Positions 9,842-23,725 of a stretch of 64,000 nucleotides of DNA are shown here, in pieces (within the stretch, counting starts at the first letter, position 1; each line of letters begins with the position of its first letter). The position numbers were made by a program, and so were the translations under genes. Source of the stretch: Arctopsyche grandis (Eukaryota > Arthropoda > Insecta > Trichoptera > Hydropsychidae); assembly GCF_051622035.1 (NCBI RefSeq), contig NC_135356.1:26070839-26134838 (forward strand). Direction: 5' to 3'. Under the pieces are notes generated by a model. The model searched no databases. It saw only the letters and a program-made list of their open reading frames with translations, and was not told the origin of the DNA.

Positions 9842-10982
9842 CATATGCAAGGATTTTTTTCAATAGTGCCGGAACTCATTTTTTGTCAAAAATTTTAGTA
9901 AAGAAAACTGTCTGATTGCTTTTGAAACATTAAAAATGCAACAAAACACTGCATTATTTGACAAAAAAAGCCCTGCATATATATGTATGTATGTAGATAC
10001 ATACATACATGCATATGTACATACATTGATAGACTAAGGCTATATTATACATAAATTAAAAATTAATGTTTTTTATATAAATATATGTACATATTTATGT
10101 ACATTTGTCGTATATGTTTGTATATACATATATACTCCAGGATTTATGTCAGTTTGCATAAATAAAAATATTTTTATACTTTCAAACCTTTATGAATATG
10201 AATAAATGGAAGACAGAATTTGTAGTAGTCAAATTATCGCACTTTAACATGCATATGATCAGATGCTTATAATATAACATGAGATACAAATCAAAATAAG
10301 AATATCCACAATACATGTACATTCGAATATATCAAAATAATCTAGATCTAATAATTCAGGCCAAGTCGGTGGTGGGGTGATTTGGTGACCAACAAGACAA
10401 GATATTTAATAATACAATGAATAGTTATGTATATGTTGAACCAGATGTACAACAGGAGGTACAATCTTTCTCTGTCAGAAAGGCGCTTATTTAAAAAAAA
10501 AAAAATAGCATATACAATATTAGTAGACACCGTTAGTATTAGTACCGTGTAACAAAAATTAATGCAGTAGGTACATGTATGTGCTTTTAAAAGTTTATAT
10601 CATTATCTGACTTTTTGGATCCAATTATGTACTTATCTCCTAAACCACTTAACAGATTAGGTTAAAACTTTTTTTACATGTACATACATATATGATAAAA
10701 TTCAAACACTTGTTTTTTTTTTTAATAATTTTATCTAGACCGAAATTAGTACTTTTATTCTAGAGTTTTGAGGTGGACAAATTTAATTTAATTTATATAT
10801 GTTTTAATTTATCACATTTAAACAATTTTATTTACAACAGATTTTGATTTATATAAATATTTTTTAGTTTCTTATATTTCAATTTTGTATAATTGGACGA
10901 TTGGGGGGGTCTGTAACAAATTAAAAATAATTTGGGGGTGCATAGACAGCGTCGGGTGATCCGCGAAAGAAATATAAAGAAA
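9840..10982. other. AT-rich non-coding DNA
   Basis: No gene is seen. Short tandem tetranucleotides (TATG, ACAT) occur at 9975-10025. 9841-10337 is replaced in unit 2 by a LINE fragment and two hAT elements. From 10345 (AATTCAGG.CAAGTCGGTGG) homology resumes. Around 10595-10775 is a degenerate copy of the unit found in the CCGGAAGT array at 30880. Confidence 0.6.
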
Positions 10983-11850
10983 ACACATTTTCATTATTAT
11001 GAAAGTTAAAATACATAATTAAAAATCCGTTGCTACTGACGGTGCTACGGCAACGACACCGAGGCTTTCTGGCATGCTTAAAACAAGCTATACTGAATGT
11101 ATTAATTGTTCATTATGATCTTATTGAACGCTTATATAGCTCACTAGATTATGTCATTAGAGCAGTAAATAAAATCAAAAGGAATGCCATAAATGAGAGA
11201 TTATTTTTCACAAACTCAGATGTATCTATTCCAGGACAGGGGCAATTTATTGAAATATCCAAAAATGAGGAACTAAAACCAGTGTTTGAACGAGGATCCC
11301 ACAAATTCTTATTACAAAAACACTGTACATACAGAAATCTAGTAAAATAATAAAAATAATAAAAGGATACAGAAATCTGCTCATAAAAATGACATATATA
11401 TGTAAATTTACATAGCTTATATGACTAACTTATTTGCCAAATTTAACAAAACCAATTTGAAGCTGTAAGGTTATCAATGAAACTCAATAAAAGCTATAAG
11501 TAAAATATAATATCTGCCTTTGTTGGCAAAATTTTTCTATACAAACAACACTTGTATAGAAGAATGTTCTCCGTCTTCAAATTTTATAAAATTGCGAAAA
11601 AGAGATGAAGATTTGCAGAAGCTGTTGATTGGTTTCCCGTCTTCCTATTTAGTATAATGTGGATTTGGAGCAGTTATGAACCTCATCACTCATGAAACTA
11701 ATATAAACCTTGTGAAAAAAGAAACCCACTGGAAATAAGTGCTCGTGGAGACTAAGTAAGAATGTTACACACAAACATAGAGTCAAACATAAATAATCTC
11801 TTATCATACCATCAGGTTCACCCATCTCATTGAAAAAAAATGTGTTTTTG
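10983..11850 (+). pseudogene. Decayed hAT transposase (ZBED5/SCAND3-like)
   Basis: 11030-11350 encodes 106 residues with the pattern DYVIRAVNKIKRNAINERLF and KNEELKPVFERGSHKFLLQK, as in ZBED-type hAT proteins just before the dimerisation region. After a gap, about 11628-11760 reads LIGFPSSYLV.CGFGAV in a broken frame, which is the hAT C-terminal dimerisation motif. 11812-11833 reads HQVHPSH, like the end of the protein at 31906. Several frameshifts and stops are present and the DNA-binding and catalytic parts are absent, so this is an old relic. Confidence 0.72.
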
Positions 11851-12660
11851 TGTTTTAAAATAATTTAATAAAAATAATTACAATTTCAACAAATATTACT
11901 TTGAATAACAATTTTTTTGTTAATATGTTATTTTATTTTGTGATAATTAAATTTTTTTATTTTGTGATAATTAAATAATAAAAATTACAATTTCAACAAA
12001 TATTACTTTGAATAAATTTTTTTTGTTAATATCACCATTTTCCATTCAAGACATAAAAATCTATTTTATAATTTGTATATTATGCTGTTATGTATAGTTA
12101 TTTCACTTGAGTGTTCGTGGTCAGGTTTAGGCTTAAATAAGAGGTCCATGGCCATAAAAGTTTGAGAACTACCGAGATGGACTAAGCTTCCTGCAAGATA
12201 AAAGTGAACATTCTCCATATTTTAATGTCAAAGTAAGTCGCCAATTTTATTGCCCAGTAATTTTAATAATATTTGAATGCCCCCCCACACCCACCCACTT
12301 GACTATTATCTGGATCCGCTAATGCATTTGGAATTGAAGGAGTTCGTGTGAAAAGGAACGTCGTGTGTGTTCCTACTTACATACATACATTGTACGAGTT
12401 GAAAAGCGTTGGGTCGAGATTGGAGCTTTATCAACAGTCAACAATAAAACTTATTGTTGCAAAGCAATTGCAAAAATTGCAAATATACTCATATGTAAAT
12501 AAGGTGTTGAATTTCTGCGAGCGATGGTCTGGATGGCGTGAAAAATGTGCAATTTTTTAATTCGCAACTAAAACTGCACACGCTGCAGACGCCATACATT
12601 ATCGTCTTACAATTCTTTACAAATAAAATGATTCATTTTGCTTAGTCGAAGATTACTCGT
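11851..12660. other. Non-coding DNA
   Basis: No gene is seen. A 70-bp AT-rich block is partly duplicated (11866-11955 against 11946-12025). Around 12125-12175, GGTCCATGGCCATAAAAG followed by TTTGAGAACTAC looks like the 3' terminus of a hAT element and may close the relic to its left. Confidence 0.5.
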
Positions 12661-12686
12661 ACTAACAGCTCGTACGAGCTGTTAGT
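12661..12686. repeat. 26-bp perfect palindrome at a deletion junction
   Basis: ACTAACAGCTCGT is followed at once by its exact reverse complement. Unit 2 has only the right half (ACGAGCTGTTAGT at about 35459-35471) and, in place of the left half, about 415 bp that unit 1 lacks. Copied at 61185-61210. Confidence 0.9.
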
Positions 12687-13075
12687 GTTCAATCTGTTTG
12701 CCTTTTTGATCAGCTCAATACCATCGGTGAACATGTTTGGGTTGATATTCGCCTAAATAATTTTTCTCTTTTAATATGCGTTTTATATTTTCCTCCCAGT
12801 GAATCACCTCATATAATTAGTTAATTTTTTTCAAACTTGCAAAAGAACTTAAGGTTTTTGGCTGGCGGGAGGGTTAATTCTAGGAGTTTGAGTAATGAAT
12901 TAATTTTTATTCCCGAATTATTAAATATGTATTTGTGTATATATTTGCAAATGTGTGTACGTGTATGTATATTTTTGTGTATATGTAATTATTATTGGCC
13001 AGGAAGGCCCATGGGGTTTACCTGCTAGACCTTCCTGGTATAAATATATAAATAAATAAATAAATTTCGATAATC
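12687..13075 (+). mobile_element. LINE fragment: endonuclease piece joined to a 3' end
   Basis: 12687-12822 encodes the end of an apurinic-type endonuclease segment seen more fully in unit 2 (35378-35611: CSRGGGVLL, VWVDIRLNNFSLLICVLYFPPSE). It is followed by a sequence ending in a hairpin-like 3' terminus (GGCCAGGAAGGCCCATGGGG, then CCTTCCTGGTATAAAT and an AAATAAATAAAT tail). The same 3' terminus occurs on the minus strand at 27037-27120. Most of the LINE between these parts is deleted. It lies directly upstream of the first visible kelch exon and may have removed or separated the BTB-coding part. Confidence 0.7.
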
Positions 13076-13171
13076 GTTGATAAATGATTTTGTTTTTCGG
13101 TAAGTGGATGCACACTTCACGAAATTAACTGTTGCATATTGGACATCGACGAGATTCGCCTGAACCAAGCT

Positions 13172-17419
<4,248 letters not shown>

Positions 17420-17557
17420 TATTTTTGTAACAAAGTATACAATACAGTAAGAAACTTAGAATATGCTATCCAAGTCTATAAGCTAATTGCCCTTCACATT
17501 TTAAATCTAAGTTCTGAGTGTATTAGTATTATAACATTAAAGCGTTTGGATAATTTT

Positions 17558-17568
17558 AATAAAATAAA
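17558..17568 (+). promoter_or_regulatory. Overlapping polyadenylation signals of kelch copy 1
   Basis: Two overlapping AATAAA hexamers lie about 140 bp after the TAA stop of the last exon. Position fits a 3' UTR end; function is inferred. Confidence 0.55.
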
Positions 17569-18639
17569 GAATGTATGACCGAAAAATGTAGAAAGTAATA
17601 ATGCGATTTTTGAACGTAAGCGGTGAGGACGGATGAGTATTATGAATGTATTACGTAATATTATGCTAAGCATATTTAACATAACAGAATACATATTTTG
17701 TTTCTAACATTCCAAAGTAAGGCCCATCCAAGATAAGACCCTCCCAAGAAATTTTTCTGTAGAATGATTGGTCCATCTTCTTTTAAATAAACACAGCTTA
17801 AGATTTTTGATCCACGGGACTACTGATGCCACCGTAAAAGTTAACATACATTTATGATTCCATATTTACCATTAAGTTTTTAGTCATAATGTTTCATATT
17901 GATATGATTCAATGACATCTTCACTCTTATTATATTGATGTTGTTATTCTTATTTAATATTTGCTTGCTATTGTATTCAAGTGAGTGTTACATGCAATAA
18001 GCAATTTAAAAAAATTAAGACTTTATAGGTAAGACCTATACAAGGTGATGTTATTTTGTAAAATCTTTAAACTATCGAAATAAAAATACTTTTCTTGAAT
18101 TAATGAGTTTTATTTAAAATTTGATTATAACAAGATATGTATCTCTACTGCGGTGACTAGCTACATTTAGGATGTTCATAATAAAGCTGACCGGAAAAGT
18201 CTATATTAGGTCGTAGCGAAAGACACGAATTTTGGATTTTCATCGATGGAACTAGTGGAAAACGTGCATCGTATCAAGAAAACGTAAAATCAAAATTTTC
18301 ATTGTTTATTTTTGATAAAGTAGGTACCACGAGCCTATAAACGTCAAACGTAAACTGTCACTTTGACATTTCTGCACTAATATACTCGTAATATCCACAA
18401 ATCCGACCACTATTTTTTTGACATTATAAATAGACAATCAACATTGTTTGCAATAATTTGATCATTTTTAGTATGGATATTTGTTTAATTGAAAATGTGG
18501 CGGCTCTACGGTATGTTCGAGGATAATTGGATTATTAGTCACATTGCGATGGTCACAAAGACAATTTTTGCTATGAAAACCGCGAATGCGGAATATTTGG
18601 CACTCGAGTTTTCGTTAATATGATAGTTATCGTTAGTAT
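17569..18639. other. Non-coding flank of the kelch gene
   Basis: No gene is seen. It is collinear with 40389-42040 of unit 2, except for about 580 bp present only there (41150-41727). At about 18499 TGTGGCGGCTCTACGG resembles the start of the 161-bp LTR found further right, and may be a very old fragment of it. Confidence 0.6.
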
Positions 18640-18798
18640 TGTGGCGGATCGCTATACGACATGGTCGAGTTTGGTCACCTTCCTGCGAGTGGGGACCAAT
18701 TCGGCTGTGTTCAGAGTAGCTACCTCACTCTGCCTTCAGCCGTCATAAATAAAGCACGTGCATCAATATGTCAGTCGTCTCATTCGTTCATCCCCCAT
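18640..18798 (+). mobile_element. Old diverged LTR of the TRIM family
   Basis: TGTGGCGGATCGCTATACG through ATTCGTTCATCCCCCAT matches the 161-bp LTRs at 19977, 20919 and 21666 along its whole length but with many differences. It is followed by CTGGTGAAC, close to the TGGTGACCCCC primer site of the intact element, so it may be a 5' LTR whose internal part has been replaced. Confidence 0.75.
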
Positions 18799-19739
18799 AA
18801 CTGGTGAACGATAGCTGCAGGGGCTGTAATGTGTGTATGTGTATGTATGGGTGACCAGTGGCTGTGTGTGTGTGTGTGTGTCGTAGTCTCGTTCAGCTCG
18901 CTCTGGAGCACGTGCTGGAACAGGGCGGGGTGGGGAATTAGACACGTCAGGTTGATTATATCCTCGTGAACGATAGCTGCAGGGGCTGTATATATGCGTG
19001 TGTATGTGTGGATGACCATTGGCTGTGTATGTGTCGTCGTCTCGATCAGCTTGCTCTGGAACGGTGTGGGGTGGGGGAATTATACAAAAGAGTAATGGTT
19101 ATGATCTCGTTTTTATTGATGAGTTGATGGCCGAGCCGGGGAGTTGCTCGACGCCTCTGCCCCTTTATGGCGGAGGCTGTGGATCGAGTAGGCTGTGGCT
19201 GGTCAGGAAGGGTAGACCAGCCACGCCAAGACCTTCTCGGTCGGCGTCTCACGAGCGTCTGAGAGCTCGCCGGGTTCGAGGCTTGGGTCGAACACGTGGT
19301 CGAGCATAGTCGGTGAGGCATGACTATGGAAGAAGCCATACTCCTCGGAGGGCTTCTATGATGCCAATGAGCGCTCGCCGTGATCAGACTTGGGCGGATC
19401 ACGTGGCCAGCCTGCCTTAGTTCGAGGCCGGCTTTTACGTGGGACGCTGCATCTGGCGGTCCGCGCCGGGATCACTGGGTGCCGGACCCACGGGAGAATC
19501 TAGAGCGACTGACAGATGGTCGGTGTAAAAAGAGAGAAAACAAAAGCCGAAGCCGTAAGAGGACAACCAACGGCCATGAGGGTTTTTGGCTCGGACACCT
19601 CGTTTATTAAGGAGTAGATGGCGAGCCGGGGAGTTTCTCGGCGCCTGTGCCCCTTTATGGCGGGGGCTGCAGATTGAATACGCTGGCTGGTCAGGCAGGG
19701 TAGACCAGCCACGCCAAGACTTTCTCATCGGAAACATTT
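18799..19739 (+). repeat. GC-rich repeat block with internal duplications
   Basis: GAACGATAGCTGCAGGGGCT occurs at 18806 and again at 18967. A roughly 115-bp block (GCCGGGGAGTT, CCCCTTTATGGCGG, GGGTAGACCAGCCACGCC) occurs at 19130-19240 and again at 19620-19730. The inner part is the reverse complement of 5704-6310. No recognisable protein was found. It may be the internal region of a retroelement that begins with the LTR at 18640. Confidence 0.6.
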
Positions 19740-20139
19740 AACCAACGACGATTTTGGGCCAACTTTTAAAACCAGTAGCGTACAAAATATCGAAATAAAA
19801 ATTAAATTAAAAAATTGAAATTAAATATCAAAATTAAGCTAAAGAGCGAGATGGAGCTAAAATTAGATCATCGTTGATGTTTTGAATTACAACAATGTTT
19901 TGAATTACGACGATACGCATTACAACCAGAGAAATATTATAATTTCTCTGATTACCAGCGAAAAAAACCTTGTTGCTGTGGCGGCTCGCTTATACGACAT
20001 GGTCGAGTTTGGTTGCCTTCCTGCGAGTGGGGACCAACCCGGCTGGGTTCGGACAGCTGCTACTCACTCTGTCTTCAGCTGTCATATAATAAACACGTGC
20101 ATCAACATGCCAGTCGTCTCATTCGTTCATCCTCCATAC

Positions 20140-20150
20140 TGGTGACCCCC
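20140..20150 (+). other. Primer-binding site of the TRIM
   Basis: TGGTGACCCCC(GAC) begins two bases after the 5' LTR. TGGTGAC-type sites are common in Ty3/Gypsy-like insect elements. The tRNA was not identified. Confidence 0.7.
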
Positions 20151-20905
20151 GACATCGAGCCACGCAGCCTCGATCAATTTCAACATGCCGCTCATCCCAT
20201 GCCGCTCATCCCTGCCTCGCCGAGTCAGGCGGGAGAAGCTACCCGCCGCGCCCCCATCGCCATCAACACGCGTCGCGGCCCGCGGGTGACAATAAACGAG
20301 CAGACACGGCTACCTACCTACCTACCTACCTACCTACCGACGTCCAGCCAACGTCGATGACAGGTGCTTTAAAAAATGGGGGAGCGAATGAGACGACGAT
20401 CTTGACAGCTGGATGTGGAGTCATGCGCGATCCACTACACATAGAACGGTCATCCAGCACCACAAGACATACACCACCTCAGCACCATCATCATCATCAT
20501 CATCATCAAGGCCCCGTCCGTCCCCACGAGCGTCGTCACGCCGAGACGGGCGGTAGCGCTACAACACCTCCACGAGCCACAACGACTCACAGTCCAGCTC
20601 GGAGTATCATCAACCACATCGATGCCCCTGCCGCCCCCGCCGCCCCACCAACCGACATCAGCCTCGGAAGAGCGCCGCCGCCGCAGCATCGCATCGCGCG
20701 ACCATCGGACCACCCACCGTCCTGCTCGCGACGTCACCGCCCTCGAATCTACCGACCATTCAGGGCGGTACACCTATGTACACAGCGGATGACCCACGTC
20801 AACATTTTTTTTTCTCCCCACGTAATAATTTTTTCTCTTTGTGTAACAACAATTTTTTTTCTTTTGTAAAATTTGTTTCTTTGTAATTTTGGTATCGCTG
20901 ATGCT

Positions 20906-20918
20906 GGGGGGGGAGTGA
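20906..20918 (+). other. Polypurine tract of the TRIM
   Basis: GGGGGGGGAGTGA ends at the base before the 3' LTR, the expected place for the plus-strand primer. Confidence 0.75.
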
Positions 20919-21665
20919 TGTGGCGGCTCGCTTATACGACATGGTCGAGTTTGGTTGCCTTCCTGCGAGTGGGGACCAACCCGGCTGGGTTCGGACAGCT
21001 GCTACTCACTCTGTCTTCAGCTGTCATATAATAAACACGTGCATCAACATGCCAGTCGTCTCATTCGTTCATCCTCCATATTGCTATTTCTTATTAAAAG
21101 TCGTCACGATATACTACTGTGTTTCCGCCGTCGATGAAACATTTAACAAAAAAAATGTCGGTGATTTGTCAAAGGGTTTTTTTTTCTTTCGTCGAAATAA
21201 AATTAATAATCACACATTATCCGATTAATTTTACTTCTGAGATGGATTTAATTATTTGATTTATTTCGACGAGAGAAACAATTGAAGACATTATCCGATA
21301 AATTTTACCTCTGAAATGATTTAATTAATTGATTTATTTCAACGAGAGAAACAATTGAAGACTAAAAAAAATTCGATTGATCTACCGACAACGCACCGGA
21401 TTGCGACCATCGCTCGGTCACCCATACTAATACATGAGATATTCTCAGTAACTGCGCATTACGGGGAAGTAAAAATAATAATTCTTTGATTTTTTTTCGA
21501 TCTTAGTGCGTATCTTCGTAAGTCAAAACATCTTCGACAAACAAAAGTCGAGGATTACCTGTGTGTGATTGTTGATGATCTAATTTTAGGTCAATCTCGA
21601 AACTTTATTTAAATTGGACATGTTCTGTTTTAACTTTCAATATTTTATTTTAATTTTAATATATT

Positions 21666-21826
21666 TGTGGCGGCTCGCTTATACGACATGGTCGAGTTTG
21701 GTTGCCTTCCTGCGAGTGGGGACCAACCCGGCTGGGTTCGGAGAGCCGCTACTCACTCTGTCTTCAGCTGTCATATAATAAACACGTGCATTAACATGCC
21801 AGTCGTCTCATTCGTTCATCCTCCAT
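21666..21826 (+). mobile_element. Solo LTR of the TRIM family
   Basis: 161 bp, only a few differences from the TRIM LTRs, flanked by an exact 5-bp duplication ATATT (21661-21665 and 21827-21831). This sets the LTR boundaries independently and confirms them for the TRIM at 19977. Confidence 0.9.
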
Positions 21827-22010
21827 ATATTGATTATAATTTTATTTTGATATTTGAATTTAATTTTAATGTAATAATAATAGTTTTAATTTTGATATTT
21901 AATATCAATTTTTAAATTTAATTTTTATTTCGATATTTTGTACGCTACTGGTTTTATCCTTCTGCTTAAAACTTTGGCCCAAAATCGTCGTTGGTTTGGT
22001 CCGCACGCAG

Positions 22011-22370
22011 CATCAGAGAGACACAACAACTCGTTACCGCGTCTCGAACACATCCAACTCACGAACACGCGTTGGATGCGTTCGTGAACGTTCGGGAACC
22101 CTTTCTCGTGGGACAAAAAACGGGAAACACAATAACGCACGAAATCAACGCGCGAAACGCACACACTCATATTTCGACTCACACACACGCATCACACATC
22201 GGTGCTCGCGGCCGCACACGATGCGAGTGAAGAGCCCGCGTAACTTTACGTTTAAAATGATCATAAAACGAAAAATGACGCCTTTTGAACTAAGCATCTT
22301 TTTAAATTCAAATTATAAAAATAAAAATATTGTTATGGGGACTGGCTAGAGTTGTGATGTATCTCATAAC
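22011..22370. other. Non-coding DNA
   Basis: CACA/CGC-rich to about 22225, then AT-rich. 22245-22370 matches 42380-42510 of unit 2. No gene seen. Confidence 0.6.
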
Positions 22371-22472
22371 TAGAGGTAGGATAGTCACAGTGCTATCCAT
22401 TGTTCGGCAAACCTTTAACAATGCATTTACAACCTTTGAACAATACACGGCCCCCTCAGGCTCCGGTGACTA
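22371..22472. mobile_element. 102-bp insertion with 8-bp target-site duplication
   Basis: CTCATAAC flanks the piece on both sides (22363-22370, 22473-22480). Unit 2 has a single copy and no insert (about 42507-42514). The ends (TAGAGGTAGG and CCGGTGACTA) match only weakly as an inverted repeat. The 8-bp duplication suggests a hAT-type MITE; the family is unknown. Confidence 0.7.
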
Positions 22473-22512
22473 CTCATAACAAGCCACCACGTTGTTTTGA
22501 GACAGATTCATC

Positions 22513-23042
22513 TGGGGGGATCTGACGTGTCCAGTAGTGGAAATACGGTTGTATGTTTGAATAAATTGTAGGCGAGGGTATGGATGTTGACCGTATCTCG
22601 GCCGAACGAAACACGGCTGTGGTTTGTTGAAATAAATTGTTTTATTATAGTTTTGGGTATACAAGTGTATAAATGGTTATGTTGATGAAGCTGTTATGTT
22701 ATGGAAGTTTCTCGAAGTGACTGGAATCGACTAAGCCAATTTAAGAGGTCAAGGAATTTGAGCCTTAAAGCCCTCAACATGAGGCCCCCCATCGAACAGT
22801 CTAAGAGACTCTTTCGTCGGAGAACGAGACGGTTGTTCATGAATATCGCACAAGAACAACCGCACATCACTGTTCTAATAAAAAAATCACACTGTACATA
22901 ACCAAGTACAAAATAAACAACAACGCATGAACACATAAAGCGCGCATGCGTAAAGAAAAAATACCTGAAATGTGCCGTGCGAAAGCACGCACACCTCAAG
23001 TAAAAATACATGTATGTATGTATGTTTATGCGGGCTTAAGCA

Positions 23043-23044
<2 letters not shown>
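22513..23044. other. Non-coding DNA
   Basis: Right of the unit 1 edge. Short frames on both strands show no recognisable domain. No element boundary was resolved. Confidence 0.55.
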
Positions 23045-23085
<41 letters not shown>

Positions 23086-23186
23086 GCACACACACACATA
23101 CACGCAATCACACACACACACAAACCACAAATACATACACACACCTAAACAGCAAACGCACACTCTCACACACACACATTCACTGA
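23045..23186. repeat. (CA)n microsatellite, imperfect
   Basis: About 140 bp of CA with CG and CATA interruptions. Predicted Thr/His or Val/Cys frames are compositional. On the minus strand it follows the end of the split LINE. Confidence 0.95.
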
Positions 23187-23725
23187 ATAAAAAAAATAAA
23201 AATGAACTCACAAATGCTTTTGCAATCAAGTGGAGTAGTAGCATCCACGGGAACACAGCTTCCCAAAGCATTTCGCGAACTTTTCGAAAGCTCTAAACCA
23301 GTGGTTCTTAACGGGGGCGCCAGCGCCCCCTTGTGGGCGTTTTAAAGGTCTGAGGGGGCGTTTTTAAATTTTTAACATTTGGGGGGCGCTGCAGGAGTTC
23401 AAGTGGGCGTTGTGACGTGCAAAGCGATTTTATGGGCGCTCACAGACTGTGCGTTTGCCTTGCGTTTTGAGGAAACGCAATTGAGTACAGCCGTTTGCAG
23501 TTACCCCTCGTTTTTATATATACGTATATACATATATGTATATCGCTTTCATTTTTGTACCCAAATGGGTTTCCTCAAAACGCAAAGTGTCAATAGGCCT
23601 TATTGCATCATGCACTCCTCTGTCAATTCGTTGGAGATGGTCGCGTTCATTTATAAGCGTTACTGTGTGTGGTGTAGTCTGAGTTCTTGAAAATTTTTTC
23701 TTCGCAAATTGGCCTTTATTTAAAG

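Larger units (their letters stand above)
19977..21079 (+). mobile_element. TRIM: miniature LTR retrotransposon, 1103 bp, identical LTRs
   Basis: Two 161-bp LTRs (19977-20137 and 20919-21079) are identical as far as I can read, start TGTGGCGG and end CCTCCAT. They flank a 781-bp internal region. A primer-binding site TGGTGACCCCC follows the 5' LTR after two bases, and a polypurine tract lies directly before the 3' LTR. TTGC is found on both outer sides (19973-19976, 21081-21084). The internal region is GC-rich with (CTAC)n and (CAT)n runs. Its one long frame (20357-20869) is low-complexity, with a His run and many Pro/Thr/Ser/Arg, and has no Gag, protease or RT motif. Size and layout fit a terminal-repeat retrotransposon in miniature that depends on enzymes supplied elsewhere. 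Identical LTRs suggest recent insertion. Confidence 0.85.
19740..22010. mobile_element. TIR element (PIF/Harbinger-like MITE), copy A, with two insertions
   Basis: The ends AACCAACGACGATTTTGGGC (19740) and its reverse complement (to 21997) are followed inward by a second conserved block (ACCAGTAGCGTACAAAATAT and complement). After removing the TRIM (19977-21079 plus duplication) and the solo LTR (21666-21826 plus duplication), about 985 bp remain. These match element B (23985-24917) in reverse orientation. The outermost bases seen in B (TGGTGCGTACG) are less clear in A, where the left end appears shortened. No transposase is encoded. Confidence 0.75.

Noticed and set aside
12661-12686. Palindrome as a protein-binding operator
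   Set aside because: Comparison with unit 2 shows it is created at a deletion junction; no gene start is nearby.
20357-20869. 170-codon frame inside the TRIM
   Set aside because: His run from (CAT)n, heavy Pro/Arg/Thr/Ser bias from GC-rich DNA, no Gag motif and no start context support. Treated as non-coding interior.
22887-23296. Cys/Val-rich and Thr/His-rich frames near 23000
   Set aside because: They are translations of the (CA)n microsatellite.
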